Source: an uncultured Clostridia bacterium (GTDB lineage Bacteria > Bacillota > Clostridia > TANB77 > CAG-508). Taken from it: a stretch of DNA of 59,404 nt. Below, piece after piece: positions 50,483 through 59,216 of the stretch; within the stretch, counting starts at the first letter, position 1; the number at the start of each line of letters is the position of its first letter. The notes under the pieces were generated by a model that did not search any database, was not told the DNA's origin, and was given only the letters and a program-made list of their open reading frames with translations. The stretch is taken from contig CAKPBB010000011.1 of NCBI GenBank assembly GCA_934140005.1, forward strand, positions 1 to 59,404, in the 5' to 3' direction. Both the position numbers and the translations under genes were made by a program.

Positions 50483-51037
50483 ATGAAAGCAACTGGCGTT
50501 GTAAGAAGAATAGATGATTTAGGTAGAGTAGTCATTCCTAAAGAAATCAGAAAAACATTAAGAATAAAAGAAGGAGACCCTTTAGAAATTTTTACAGATA
50601 AAGAAGGAGAAGTAATTTTAAAAAAATATTCTCCAATAGGAGAGCTTTCAGAGTTTGCAAGTAGCTATGCAGAAACAATAGCAAAAACAACAGGACATAT
50701 AGCTTGTATCACAGATAAAGATACAGTAATTGCAGTTTCAGGAGGCTCAAAAAAAGATTTTTTAGAAAAGAATTTGAGCAGAGAACTAGAAGAAGTTATG
50801 GAAAATAAAGAAGTATTTAAGAGCAAAGAAAACAATGAAATTTCAATTCCAGTAACTCAAAATGAAGGAAGAGAAAGAATTTATAATTCACAAGTAATAT
50901 ATCCAATAATTTCAGATGGTGATGTAATAGGAAGTGTTATTTTAATGGCAAAAGAACCATCTAAAAAAATGGGAGAAGCTGAAGACAAAGTAGCTCAATC
51001 AGCAGCAGGTTTTTTAGGAAATCATTTAGAAATTTAA
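50483..51037 (+). CDS. spoVT: Stage V sporulation protein T
   Basis: Transcription regulator of late forespore genes in endospore formers, 184 residues. N-terminal AbrB/SpoVT swapped-hairpin domain MKATGVVRRIDDLGRVVIPK then EIRKTLRIKEGDPLEIF. The C-terminal GAF domain begins near residue 55 (EFASSYAETIAKTTGHIACI) and ends GFLGNHLEI. AGGAGG supports ATG 50483 over ATG 50453. It is a marker that the organism descends from spore formers. Confidence 0.93.
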   Translation: MKATGVVRRIDDLGRVVIPKEIRKTLRIKEGDPLEIFTDKEGEVILKKYSPIGELSEFASSYAETIAKTTGHIACITDKDTVIAVSGGSKKDFLEKNLSRELEEVMENKEVFKSKENNEISIPVTQNEGRERIYNSQVIYPIISDGDVIGSVILMAKEPSKKMGEAEDKVAQSAAGFLGNHLEI

Positions 51038-51042
51038 GAATT

Positions 51043-51117
51043 GCAATTTACAATATTTTAACTTGAACTATATTAAAGTTTAAGATTATAAGATGTTGTA
51101 AATTGCGATTTTTTTAT
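51043..51117 (+). terminator. spoVT terminator
   Basis: An 11-bp outer stem GCAATTTACAA/TTGTAAATTGC (51043-51053 with 51096-51106) encloses a second stem CTTGAACT/AGTTTAAG, then eight T. Repeat copy B begins in the T-run. Confidence 0.8.
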
Positions 51118-51195
51118 ATAATAGGAAAGTGCTCTGCACTTCCTATTATATAAAAGTTTCGCTAAACAATGTACAGAAAATTTATTACATAAATT
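51115..51195. repeat. Terminator-linked palindromic repeat, copy B
   Basis: Best copy: TATAATAGGAAGTGC-type palindrome (TATATAATAGGAAAGTGC with GCACTTCCTATTATATA) followed by AAGTTTCGCTAAACAATGTA and an AT tail. Copies A (10710-10790) and C (54218-54285) share both halves. Confidence 0.8.
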
Positions 51196-51203
51196 TTCGC
51201 ACA

Positions 51204-51273
51204 CGAACAAAGACGTGGACATTTGCATAAAGTTTTTTCTTTTGCAACTATCATAATGTCCACTTTTGTTCTA
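51204..51273. repeat. Inverted repeat containing dispersed repeat copy 2
   Basis: GAACAAAGACGTGGACATT (51204-51222) is nearly the inverse of AATGTCCACTTTTGTTC (51255-51271), giving a large hairpin. Its right arm is copy 2 (51239-51273) of the sequence at 1592-1626. A third, partial copy starts at 51288. The stretch 51118-51330 holds only these repeats. Confidence 0.65.
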
Positions 51274-51331
51274 TAATATAAAAATACTTTGCAATTATCA
51301 TAATGTTTGTACTGAAAAATAAATTAAATAC

Positions 51332-51360
51332 TTGAATTTTACATAAAACTATAATATAAT
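51332..51360 (+). promoter_or_regulatory. alaS promoter
   Basis: TTGAAT at 51332-51337, 17-base spacer, TATAAT at 51355-51360. No T-box is present between it and alaS. Confidence 0.7.
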
Positions 51361-51405
51361 TATAAACTGTAAAAATAAGAGATTTATTATAGAGGAGTTG
51401 GAAAA

Positions 51406-53160
51406 ATGAAAGCAATTGAAATAAGAAATAAATATTTGAACTTTTTTAAAAATCATGGACATGCTGTTATACCATCAGCACCAGTAATTCCAGAAAACGA
51501 TCCATCAGTATTATTTACTACAGCTGGAATGCAACCATTAGTACCATATTTGTTAGGACAAAAGCATCCTGCTGGTACAAGACTTACAGATTATCAAAAA
51601 TGTGTTAGAACAAATGATATTGATGAAGTAGGAGATAATAGACATTTAACATATTTTGAAATGCTTGGTAACTGGTCTTTAGGAGATTATTTTAAAGAAG
51701 AATCAATTGCTATGAGCTATGAATTTTTAACAAAAGAACTAGGTATCCCAAATGAAAAATTATCAGTAACATGTTTTGCAGGTGATGAAGATTGTGCAAG
51801 AGATGAAGTTGCTTATGAATGTTGGAAAAAAGCTGGTATACCAGATGAAAGAATATATTTTTATGGAAAAGATGATAACTGGTGGATTGCAGGAGAAGAA
51901 GGACCATGTGGACCAGATACAGAAATGTTTTATGATACAGGAAAACCTGCTTGTTCAGAAAACTGCCAACCATCATGTGATTGTGGAAAATATGTTGAAA
52001 TTTGGAATAATGTTTTTATGGAATTTTATAAAGATGAAAAAGGCAATTATTCAAAATTAAAACAAAGAAATGTTGATACAGGTTTAGGACTAGAAAGAAT
52101 GACAATGTTACTACAAGGAAAAAAGACACCTTATGAAATTGAAATATTTGCACCTGTTATGAAAAAATTAGAAGAATTGCAAAAAGTTGATAATATTGAA
52201 AGTAGAAGAATTGTTACAGAACACTTGCGTTCTAGTATGATGATTATAAATGATGGTGGAAAACCAAGTAATGTTGATAGAGGATACATACTAAGAAGAT
52301 TACTTCGCAGAATGACAAGACACTTAAATAAATTAGGAATTGATTTAGAATTGTTACCAGAAATTATTGATGTTTCAATTGATAGCTTAAAAGAATTATA
52401 TCCAGAATTAGCTCAAAATAGAGATAAAATAGTTTCAGTAATTGTAGAAGAAAAAAATAAATTCATGAAAACACTTCAAAATGGTGAAAGAGAATTTTTA
52501 AAGGCTGTAAAAAGAGCAGAGAGTCAAGGAAAAGATATGCTTGATGCACAAGTTGTATTTAATTTATATGAAACTTATGGTTTCCCACCAGAAATGACAG
52601 TTGAACTTGCTAAAGAGCAAAACATTAAAGTAGATATGGAAAACTTTGATAAATTATTTAAAGAACATCAAGATAAATCAAGACTTGGAAGTGAACAAAA
52701 ATTTAAAGGTGGACTTGCTAGTCAAGGAGAACAAGAAACAAAATATCATACAGCAACACACTTATTAAATGCAGCTTTAAAAGTAGTTTTAGGCGACCAT
52801 GTACATCAAAAAGGAAGTAATATTACAACTGAAAGATTAAGATTTGACTTTTCACATGATGCAAAAATGACAGATGAAGAAAAGAAAAAAGTTGAAGATT
52901 TAGTAAATGAATACATAAAAATGGATATTCCAGTTGAAAGATTGGAAATGAAAAAAGAAGAGGCATTAAAAATGGGTGCAGAAGCTATGTTCTTAGATAA
53001 ATATGGAGATATAGTTACTGTATATAAAATAGGAGATGTATCAGTAGAACTTTGTGGAGGTCCTCATGTTGCCAGAACAGGTGAACTTGGACACTTCAAA
53101 ATAAAGAAAGAAGAAGCTTCATCAGCAGGAGTTAGAAGAATAAAAGCAATATTAGAGTAA
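51406..53160 (+). CDS. alaS: Alanyl-tRNA synthetase, short form without C-Ala
   Basis: Class II synthetase charging tRNA-Ala. The catalytic domain is complete (FTTAGMQPLVPYLLG, RHLTYFEMLGNWSLGDYFK, GPCGPDTE, NVDTGLGLERM). The editing domain follows with HTATHLLNAAL (first zinc/His pair) and CGGPHVARTGELGHFKI. The protein then ends after 584 residues with SAGVRRIKAILE, whereas standard bacterial AlaRS continues to about 870 residues with an oligomerisation/C-Ala part. The end is clean, with a stop and a new promoter just after, so this is a natural short form and not a frameshift. AGGAG precedes the ATG. Confidence 0.93.
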   Translation: MKAIEIRNKYLNFFKNHGHAVIPSAPVIPENDPSVLFTTAGMQPLVPYLLGQKHPAGTRLTDYQKCVRTNDIDEVGDNRHLTYFEMLGNWSLGDYFKEESIAMSYEFLTKELGIPNEKLSVTCFAGDEDCARDEVAYECWKKAGIPDERIYFYGKDDNWWIAGEEGPCGPDTEMFYDTGKPACSENCQPSCDCGKYVEIWNNVFMEFYKDEKGNYSKLKQRNVDTGLGLERMTMLLQGKKTPYEIEIFAPVMKKLEELQKVDNIESRRIVTEHLRSSMMIINDGGKPSNVDRGYILRRLLRRMTRHLNKLGIDLELLPEIIDVSIDSLKELYPELAQNRDKIVSVIVEEKNKFMKTLQNGEREFLKAVKRAESQGKDMLDAQVVFNLYETYGFPPEMTVELAKEQNIKVDMENFDKLFKEHQDKSRLGSEQKFKGGLASQGEQETKYHTATHLLNAALKVVLGDHVHQKGSNITTERLRFDFSHDAKMTDEEKKKVEDLVNEYIKMDIPVERLEMKKEEALKMGAEAMFLDKYGDIVTVYKIGDVSVELCGGPHVARTGELGHFKIKKEEASSAGVRRIKAILE

Positions 53161-53177
53161 AATTAACATAATTAAAA

Positions 53178-53206
53178 TTGAAATATTTAATTCGCTGTGG
53201 TATAAT
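53178..53206 (+). promoter_or_regulatory. Sortase gene promoter
   Basis: TTGAAA at 53178-53183, 17-base spacer, TATAAT at 53201-53206. Confidence 0.7.
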
Positions 53207-53238
53207 AAAATTATGGAATTATAAAGGAGATGGTAATT

Positions 53239-53970
53239 ATGTTTAATTTTAACAATAAATATAGTAATTTTTTAACAATGCTACTTATAGTTTTAATTGT
53301 TGCAATACTTGGAATTGTTGGATATTTTGCTTATGATATGTATAATCAAAATGATAAAAATAGTAAAGCTCAATCAGCAATAGAAGAATTTAATAAATCA
53401 ACTCAAAGTGTAAAAAAAGTTATTGAAAATAAAACAGAAAATACTGTTACAAATATTGCTGCAACTGATAACGAAGTAAAAAATCCATTAGAAGAATTAA
53501 ACACAGTTGCATCACAAGCTAATACAGTTGAAGGAAATACAACTGCACAAGAAATTAAAAAGACATATTTAGAAGATTATGAAGTTTTAGGTACAATCAA
53601 TATACCAAAAACAAAATGTAATTATCCAATTTTAAATGAAGTTACAAAAAGATCAATTGAAATTGCAGTTGCAGTTTTATATCCACCAAAATTGGAAGCA
53701 TTAAATATGCCTGGCAACACAGTAATTGCAGGTCATAACTACAGAAATAATCTGTTTTTCTCAAATAACAAGAAATTGGAAATTGGAGATGAAATTATTA
53801 TAGAGAGTACAACTGAAAAAGTTACATATGAAATCTATGATATTTTTGAAACAACTCCAAATGATGCAGACTATATGATTAGAGATACTGAAGGTAAAAG
53901 AGAAATTTCGCTTTCAACTTGTACAGATGATTCAAGTGGAAGATTGATTATTTTAGCAAGAGAAAAATAA
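53239..53970 (+). CDS. Sortase
   Basis: Membrane-anchored cysteine transpeptidase, about 243 residues. N-terminal membrane helix (residues about 11-35), a polar Asn/Thr-rich linker to about residue 110, then the sortase barrel: LGTINIPKTKCNYPIL, catalytic His in AGHNYRNNLFF, and catalytic Cys and Arg in SLSTCTDDSSGRLIILARE. It resembles class D/E enzymes of Firmicutes. No LPxTG substrate gene is adjacent. AAAGGAG is best spaced to ATG 53239; ATG 53230 overlaps the site. Confidence 0.88.
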   Translation: MFNFNNKYSNFLTMLLIVLIVAILGIVGYFAYDMYNQNDKNSKAQSAIEEFNKSTQSVKKVIENKTENTVTNIAATDNEVKNPLEELNTVASQANTVEGNTTAQEIKKTYLEDYEVLGTINIPKTKCNYPILNEVTKRSIEIAVAVLYPPKLEALNMPGNTVIAGHNYRNNLFFSNNKKLEIGDEIIIESTTEKVTYEIYDIFETTPNDADYMIRDTEGKREISLSTCTDDSSGRLIILAREK

Positions 53971-53977
53971 ATAATTA

Positions 53978-54006
53978 TTGACTTTTAAAACTAAAGTTGA
54001 TAAAAT
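53978..54006 (+). promoter_or_regulatory. Promoter of the glyS T-box transcript
   Basis: TTGACT at 53978-53983, 17-base spacer, TAAAAT at 54001-54006. Confidence 0.7.
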
Positions 54007-54009
54007 AAT

Positions 54010-54218
54010 TCTAATTTAATAATTATGTTGAAAAAGAGGAAATGTAAAAGACATTTTTAGTGAGTTAAAGATAGTGAAAATTTAGCAATGAAATTTATAT
54101 TTTGGAACTTTGGAGTAATAAAAATGAATAAAGGTGGGTTTAAATACCAATTAGGGTGGAACCGCGTAAGTATATTGCTTTCGTCCCTAGCTATAAAGCT
54201 AGTGGCGGAAGTTTTTTT
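54010..54218 (+). promoter_or_regulatory. T-box riboswitch, glycine specifier
   Basis: The T-box element TTAGGGTGGAACCGCG is at 54151-54166. The specifier GGA (Gly) is at 54104-54106, before CTTTGGAGT as in the two other leaders. The terminator stem (54178-54193 with 54197-54211) is followed by seven T. It is shorter than the ileS leader, as is common for glycine T-boxes. Confidence 0.95.
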
Positions 54219-54285
54219 ATATAATAGAAAAGTGCTATGCACTTCATATTATATAAAAGCTTAGATAAACAAGGTATAGAAAATT
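54218..54285. repeat. Terminator-linked palindromic repeat, copy C
   Basis: Begins in the T-run of the glyS T-box terminator: AATAGAAAAGTGCTATGCACTT palindrome region followed by AAGCTTAGATAAACAAGGTA. It ends just before the glyS ribosome site, so it lies inside the glyS mRNA leader when the T-box is open. Confidence 0.75.
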
Positions 54286-54302
54286 TAAAGGAGGAATAGA
54301 AA

Positions 54303-55688
54303 ATGGCTGTAGATTCTATGGACAAAATAGTTAATTTATGTAAGTCAAGAGGATATATATATCCTGGTTCAGAAATTTATGGAGGTCTTGCAAATACTTG
54401 GGATTATGGACCTTTAGGTTCTGAACTAAAAAATAATGTTAAAGCTGCTTGGAGAAAGAAGTTCATTCAAGAGCAACCAAATATTGTAGGACTTGATGCT
54501 GCAATACTAATGAACCCAGAAACATGGGTGGCTTCAGGACATGTTGGAGGATTTTCAGATCCCTTAATAGACTGTAAAGAATGTAAAACAAGACATAGAG
54601 CTGATAAGCTAATTGAAGAATGGGCTCATGAACAAGGAAAAGATATGATTGCTGATGGAATGACAGATAAAGCAATGGTAGATTTTATAAATGAAAATAA
54701 AATACCTTGTCCAAATTGTGGTAAAACAAATTTTACAGATATTAGAAAATTCAATCTAATGTTTAAAACTTTCCAAGGGGTTACAGAAGATACAACTTCT
54801 GAAATATATTTAAGACCAGAAACAGCACAGGGAATATTTGTTGATTTTAAAAATGTACTAAGAACATCAAGAAAGAAAATGCCAATGGGTATTGCTCAAA
54901 TTGGTAAAGCTTTTAGAAATGAGATTACACCTGGAAACTTTACTTTTAGAACAAGGGAATTTGAACAAATGGAACTTGAGTTTTTCTGCAAACCAGGAAC
55001 AGATTTAGAATGGCATAAATATTGGAAAGAATATTGTGAAAATTGGTTATTATCTTTAGGAATGGAAAAAGCAAATATCAGATTAAGAGATCATTCAGCA
55101 GAAGAATTAGTATTTTATAGCAAAGCTACAACTGATATTGAATTTGCATTCCCATTTGGATGGGGAGAACTTTGGGGAATTGCTGATAGAACTGATTATG
55201 ATTTAACACAACACATGAATCATTCTAAACAAGATTTAACATATCAAGACCCTGAAAATAATGAAAAATATGTACCTTATGTAATTGAGCCATCACTTGG
55301 AGCTGATAGAGTTGTATTAGCTTTCTTATGTAATAGCTACGAAGAACAAACAATAGGCGAGGGAGATACAAGAACTGTACTTCATTTACATCCAGCTTTA
55401 GCACCATACAAAGCTGCAATATTACCTTTATCAAAGAAATTGAGCGAAAAAGCGATGAATGTATATGGAAAATTATCTAAAAAATTTATGTGTGATTATG
55501 ATGAAGCAGGAAGCATTGGAAAGAGATATAGAAGAGAAGATGAAATAGGAACACCATATTGTATAACAGTTGATTTTGAAACAGAAAATGATGGCTGTGT
55601 AACAGTAAGAGATAGAGATACAATGGAACAAATTAGAATAAAAATTGAAGAAGTGGAAAATTATATAGTATCAAAATTAGAATTCTAA
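54303..55688 (+). CDS. glyS: Glycyl-tRNA synthetase, homodimeric type
   Basis: Class II synthetase of the single-chain (alpha2, eukaryote/archaeal-like) type, 461 residues. Signature parts: SRGYIYPGSEIYGGLANTWD, the zinc-binding CKECKTRHR ... CPNCGK, motif 2 AQIGKAFRNEITPG, EFEQMELEFF and the C-terminal anticodon domain (HPALAPYKAAILPLS). AGGAGG is 8 bases before the ATG. Expression is set by the glycine T-box upstream. Glycine decoding is of interest here because the +1 sites in this window all land on glycine codons. Confidence 0.97.
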   Translation: MAVDSMDKIVNLCKSRGYIYPGSEIYGGLANTWDYGPLGSELKNNVKAAWRKKFIQEQPNIVGLDAAILMNPETWVASGHVGGFSDPLIDCKECKTRHRADKLIEEWAHEQGKDMIADGMTDKAMVDFINENKIPCPNCGKTNFTDIRKFNLMFKTFQGVTEDTTSEIYLRPETAQGIFVDFKNVLRTSRKKMPMGIAQIGKAFRNEITPGNFTFRTREFEQMELEFFCKPGTDLEWHKYWKEYCENWLLSLGMEKANIRLRDHSAEELVFYSKATTDIEFAFPFGWGELWGIADRTDYDLTQHMNHSKQDLTYQDPENNEKYVPYVIEPSLGADRVVLAFLCNSYEEQTIGEGDTRTVLHLHPALAPYKAAILPLSKKLSEKAMNVYGKLSKKFMCDYDEAGSIGKRYRREDEIGTPYCITVDFETENDGCVTVRDRDTMEQIRIKIEEVENYIVSKLEF

Positions 55689-55697
55689 ATAAATTTT

Positions 55698-55751
55698 AGG
55701 ACGACAATTATATATTTATTTACTGAATGAATATATAAAATCGTCCTTTTA
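55698..55751 (+). terminator. glyS terminator
   Basis: AGGACGA (55698-55704) pairs with TCGTCCT (55741-55747), with an inner ATTATATAT-type stem, followed by TTTT. Confidence 0.75.
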
Positions 55752-55876
55752 AATTTTAGGTTTAAATAATAATTTCACGAATAATATTGAAAAAAACAAT
55801 AGTATTTGATATAAAATATATTAGCAAATTGAAAAAATTACAATTTACTAATTATTTTTAAATACGAGGGGGAAAA

Positions 55877-57841
55877 ATGAAAAAGAAATACAGAAATATA
55901 TGTCTTGTTTTGTGCTTAATAGCAATAGATATAATGTTGATTAGCTTAATTTTAATGCCTAAAATACTTTCTTTTTCTAAATATGATTCTAATATACAAT
56001 TTAGAAAATTCTTAGGAAGAATTGATATATATGTAGATTATATACAAATGTCAGTTGCTACAATTATTAATGTTCTTGCATATATTATTTTATATAGAAC
56101 GAATACAAAATATGTGCGAAAGTATATTAATGATAGAGATGAGACAATTAAAGATACAGAGCTAATAAAAAAAGTTCGTAATGAATGTATTAATGCTCCA
56201 TATTCTTTTATGAAATATGGTTTGACTGCAATAATTATAGTATTAAGCATAGCTTATATTGTGGAATATATAGTTTTTACGGCATTTAGCCAAGATACCG
56301 GAAGATTAGGTTCATTATTTGTGTTTTTAATATCGTCTTGCATAATTATTTTAAACCTAAACTTTATATTTTTTAAAAACTACTTACTAGAAATCTTAAA
56401 AGATACATATGTTGATAAAAAAGAAAGTGGAGAAATAGGAAAGAGAATTAATAGTATAAAGTCTATAATTACTCAGGTTGCTCCTTTTGTAATTGCATTA
56501 CTTATGCTATATGCTTGTGTTGCATATTCAGAAACCTATCAAATAAAGAGTGAAACAATAAAAGGAATTTACTTAAATGTTTTAGAACAAATGAATTTTG
56601 AAAGCTATACAGTTGAAGATATCCAAAATAAATTGGAAAATGAAGACATGAACTTGGATTATGTTACAACTGTTATAATTGATCCAAATAATAATATTTA
56701 TTTTTCAAACGAAGATGCGACACAATTAAATGATGTTGAATATTATTCTTACTATACAATTAAATATAAAGATTTCCTTGTTATGAATAATGTTTTTGAT
56801 AATTTAGTTTATGAATCTACAATGAGTAACAAACAAATTATTTGTATAGAAATAAGAGATGAAAATAATAATGCTTGGTATGTTGGATATGAAGTCGATA
56901 TATCAGAAGTAAGACTTGAAAGTTTCTATGTTTTATGGACACTTATAATATTCTTCCTTTTTTATATTATGCTTTATATCTGGTCAAGTTACAATACAAA
57001 AACAGAAAAAGAAATTGTAAAGAATATGAAAGCTTTAATAGATAATGATGAATTAATACATTTAAATTATATTCCAGTATTATCTAATGATGAGCTTGGC
57101 GATATTACTATAAATTATAATAAAATTCAAGATAAAATGGTAGAACAACAAGAATTAATTATTATGCAGGAAAAGATGAGAGTAATTGGAGAAGTTTCAG
57201 CAGGAATAGCCCATGATATAAATACTCCTATGTCATCTATAAACACAGGAATAAGAATGCTTAGAAAAGAATGTAATGATTCTGATGAAAGAATGTCAAA
57301 AATTTTAGATAGTATGCAAGTTTCATCTGATAGAGTAATTGAAATTGTAACAAGTATGAGAAATCAAGTTAGAAATACAGGAAATCCTGATGAAGAATTT
57401 TGCATTGATGAAATATTAAAAGATTTGAAAGTTATTATTAATAATAAGTTACAAAAAGCAGGATGTGTATTAGATATTAATATGATAAATGATATTAAAA
57501 TTCATGGTGAAAAAACAAAAATGTCACAAGTTATTACAAATATTGTAGTAAACAGTATTCAAGCTTATGCTGGTAATAATCTAAAAGGTAGTATAGATAT
57601 TACTGTTTATCAAAAAGGAGATAAAAACTATATTATTATTTCTGATCAAGCTGGTGGAATGCCAGAAAGAATAGCAGCTAATGTGTTTAAGAAAATTGAA
57701 ACAACCAAGGGTAGTGAAGGAACTGGATTAGGGTTATATCTATCATATATGTATATAAAGAGTACATTTAAAGGAAATATGATTTTAGATAATACCCCTG
57801 GAATAGGATGTAAATTTACAATAGAGTTACCAGTTTTATAA
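55877..57841 (+). CDS. Membrane sensor histidine kinase
   Basis: 654 residues. The first 220 contain several membrane helices (about 9-29, 50-72, 115-140, 145-170 and 200-222). An extracytoplasmic domain (about 225-350) and another helix (about 355-375) follow. After a HAMP-like linker come the H-box VSAGIAHDINTPMSSINTGI (His about residue 451), the N-box VITNIVVNSIQAYAGN, the G1 box ISDQAGGMP and the G2 box GTGLGLYLSYMYIK. The class resembles kinases with the HDIxTPL/MxxI motif. No response-regulator gene is adjacent, so it is an orphan. GAGGGGG precedes the ATG. Confidence 0.88.
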   Translation: MKKKYRNICLVLCLIAIDIMLISLILMPKILSFSKYDSNIQFRKFLGRIDIYVDYIQMSVATIINVLAYIILYRTNTKYVRKYINDRDETIKDTELIKKVRNECINAPYSFMKYGLTAIIIVLSIAYIVEYIVFTAFSQDTGRLGSLFVFLISSCIIILNLNFIFFKNYLLEILKDTYVDKKESGEIGKRINSIKSIITQVAPFVIALLMLYACVAYSETYQIKSETIKGIYLNVLEQMNFESYTVEDIQNKLENEDMNLDYVTTVIIDPNNNIYFSNEDATQLNDVEYYSYYTIKYKDFLVMNNVFDNLVYESTMSNKQIICIEIRDENNNAWYVGYEVDISEVRLESFYVLWTLIIFFLFYIMLYIWSSYNTKTEKEIVKNMKALIDNDELIHLNYIPVLSNDELGDITINYNKIQDKMVEQQELIIMQEKMRVIGEVSAGIAHDINTPMSSINTGIRMLRKECNDSDERMSKILDSMQVSSDRVIEIVTSMRNQVRNTGNPDEEFCIDEILKDLKVIINNKLQKAGCVLDINMINDIKIHGEKTKMSQVITNIVVNSIQAYAGNNLKGSIDITVYQKGDKNYIIISDQAGGMPERIAANVFKKIETTKGSEGTGLGLYLSYMYIKSTFKGNMILDNTPGIGCKFTIELPVL

Positions 57842-57930
57842 AAATGGTTGATATAATAGAAAAATTATATATTATGAATAAATAAAATGAAGTACTCTAT
57901 AAAAAGAAAGGATATAAATAGAGGTAAATA

Positions 57931-58635
57931 ATGAATAAAAATAAAACAATAAAGAAAATAATTATAGAATTGATAGCAATTATTGTGTCGATATATGGAA
58001 TGTCAAAGCTTATTACAGGCCCAATTATGTTTACATACTTTACTATAATATCAAATATATTTATTGTAGTGATGTTAATGATCTCATTAATAAAGGATTG
58101 CATAAATATTTTATTTAATAAAAATATAATATTACCAAATTATATATATACATTAAAATATTTAGCAACAGTATATATAGCTGTAACCTTTTTAAACTAT
58201 TTACTATTAGTTGCTCCAACTAATAGAGAAGGTTTTATAAACTCATATTTGGAAAATGGTGCAGGAAGTTTCTGTGTTCATATAATTACACCAATACTTG
58301 CAATTATTGACTTTATAAAATATGATAATTTATACAAATCAGAAAAGAAACATACTCTTTTAGTTACTATATTTCCAACTATTTATTTTGTGGGTATTAT
58401 GATTGCAAGTCTTTCAGGAGTTATGTGGGAAAATGATATGTGTGTTCCATACAATTTTTTAAATTATAAGTCATCAACAGGATGGTTTGGATTTGATTTA
58501 ACACAAATTGGTGATAAATCAATAGGAATAGGAGTTGCCTATATAGCTATAATTTCAATATTCGTTTATATTGGTGGAGGAAAATTAATCACATATTTAA
58601 GGAATATTGTTAATAAAGAAGAAAAGAATAAGTAA
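57931..58635 (+). CDS. Pr6Pr-like six-helix membrane protein
   Basis: 234 residues with six or seven hydrophobic helices. The loop APTNREGFINSYLENGAGSF before HIITPILAIIDF and the later LNYKSSTGWFGFD fit the Pr6Pr family of multipass proteins with unknown role. AGAGGTAA precedes the ATG. Located between the sensor kinase and a strong terminator; a common transcript with the kinase is possible. Confidence 0.6.
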   Translation: MNKNKTIKKIIIELIAIIVSIYGMSKLITGPIMFTYFTIISNIFIVVMLMISLIKDCINILFNKNIILPNYIYTLKYLATVYIAVTFLNYLLLVAPTNREGFINSYLENGAGSFCVHIITPILAIIDFIKYDNLYKSEKKHTLLVTIFPTIYFVGIMIASLSGVMWENDMCVPYNFLNYKSSTGWFGFDLTQIGDKSIGIGVAYIAIISIFVYIGGGKLITYLRNIVNKEEKNK

Positions 58636-58697
58636 GATGATGCAAAAGAATTTTCGTATGAAAATATAGTATCAAAGATATAATTTTAAATGGATGT

Positions 58698-58760
58698 AAA
58701 AACGGTTTTGAAATATATTAGTCAAATAAAATTGATTAGTATGTTAGAAACCGTTTTTTT
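58698..58760 (+). terminator. Long-stem terminator
   Basis: AAAAACGGTTT (58698-58708) pairs with AAACCGTTTTT (58748-58758). An inner stem ATATTAGTCAA/TTGATTAGTAT extends it. A T-run follows. Confidence 0.85.
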
Positions 58761-58765
58761 GCTAA

Positions 58766-58909
58766 CTATTTGAAATAGAAAGAGATGAAATTAATAGGAG
58801 TAACGGAGAAAAGCCAAGAGTTAGTAAAACAATTTCTTTAATACTACTTTTAGAAAAAGCAGGAGTAATGCATGCAAATAATTTAGTTGGTGAAATTAAG
58901 AAAAAATAG
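58766..58909 (+). other. Open fragment of 47 codons without a start
   Basis: The frame reads EIERDEINRSNGEKPRVSKT followed by SLILLLEKAGVMHANNLVGE and a lysine-rich end. It lacks a usable start codon and resembles the C-terminal piece of a lost gene in front of the S10 operon. Confidence 0.3.
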
Positions 58910-58919
58910 AAAAAAGTGG

Positions 58920-58948
58920 TTGACATTGACTAATTAGCGTAGTATAAT
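58920..58948 (+). promoter_or_regulatory. S10 operon promoter
   Basis: Perfect TTGACA (58920-58925), 17-base spacer, perfect TATAAT (58943-58948). Confidence 0.9.
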
Positions 58949-58955
58949 TGTTATT

Positions 58956-59216
58956 GCGTAAGATAAAGCGAAGAAGCAGAATGTGGCTACATCTTAAATA
59001 TTAAGGTGGAGGGAACTTCTGCGGAGTATGTCTTGGCTTAGACCTAGGCGATAAGTTTGATAAAAGCACTAACTTATCCAAAGCAACTTAGAGTTTTCAA
59101 TAATATTATTGATACTAAAGACAGCCTTGGATTTAAAAATGGGGTTAAAAGAAACACCAGGGTGCGTTGATAACTTGTTGTTAGCCGTAACAAAAATTTT
59201 AAGGAGGGAAAATTAA
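58956..59216 (+). promoter_or_regulatory. S10 operon leader RNA
   Basis: About 260 untranslated bases between the promoter and rpsJ. They contain GC-richer paired segments (for example GAAGAAGCAGAATGTGGC ... and GCAACTTAG region) and no ORF. Length and position fit an autoregulatory ribosomal-protein leader as known upstream of Firmicute S10 operons; the exact class is not proven. Confidence 0.5.

Noticed and set aside
51118..51400. T-box in front of alaS
   Set aside because: No T-box sequence, specifier region or terminator stem of that type; the region holds repeats and a plain promoter.
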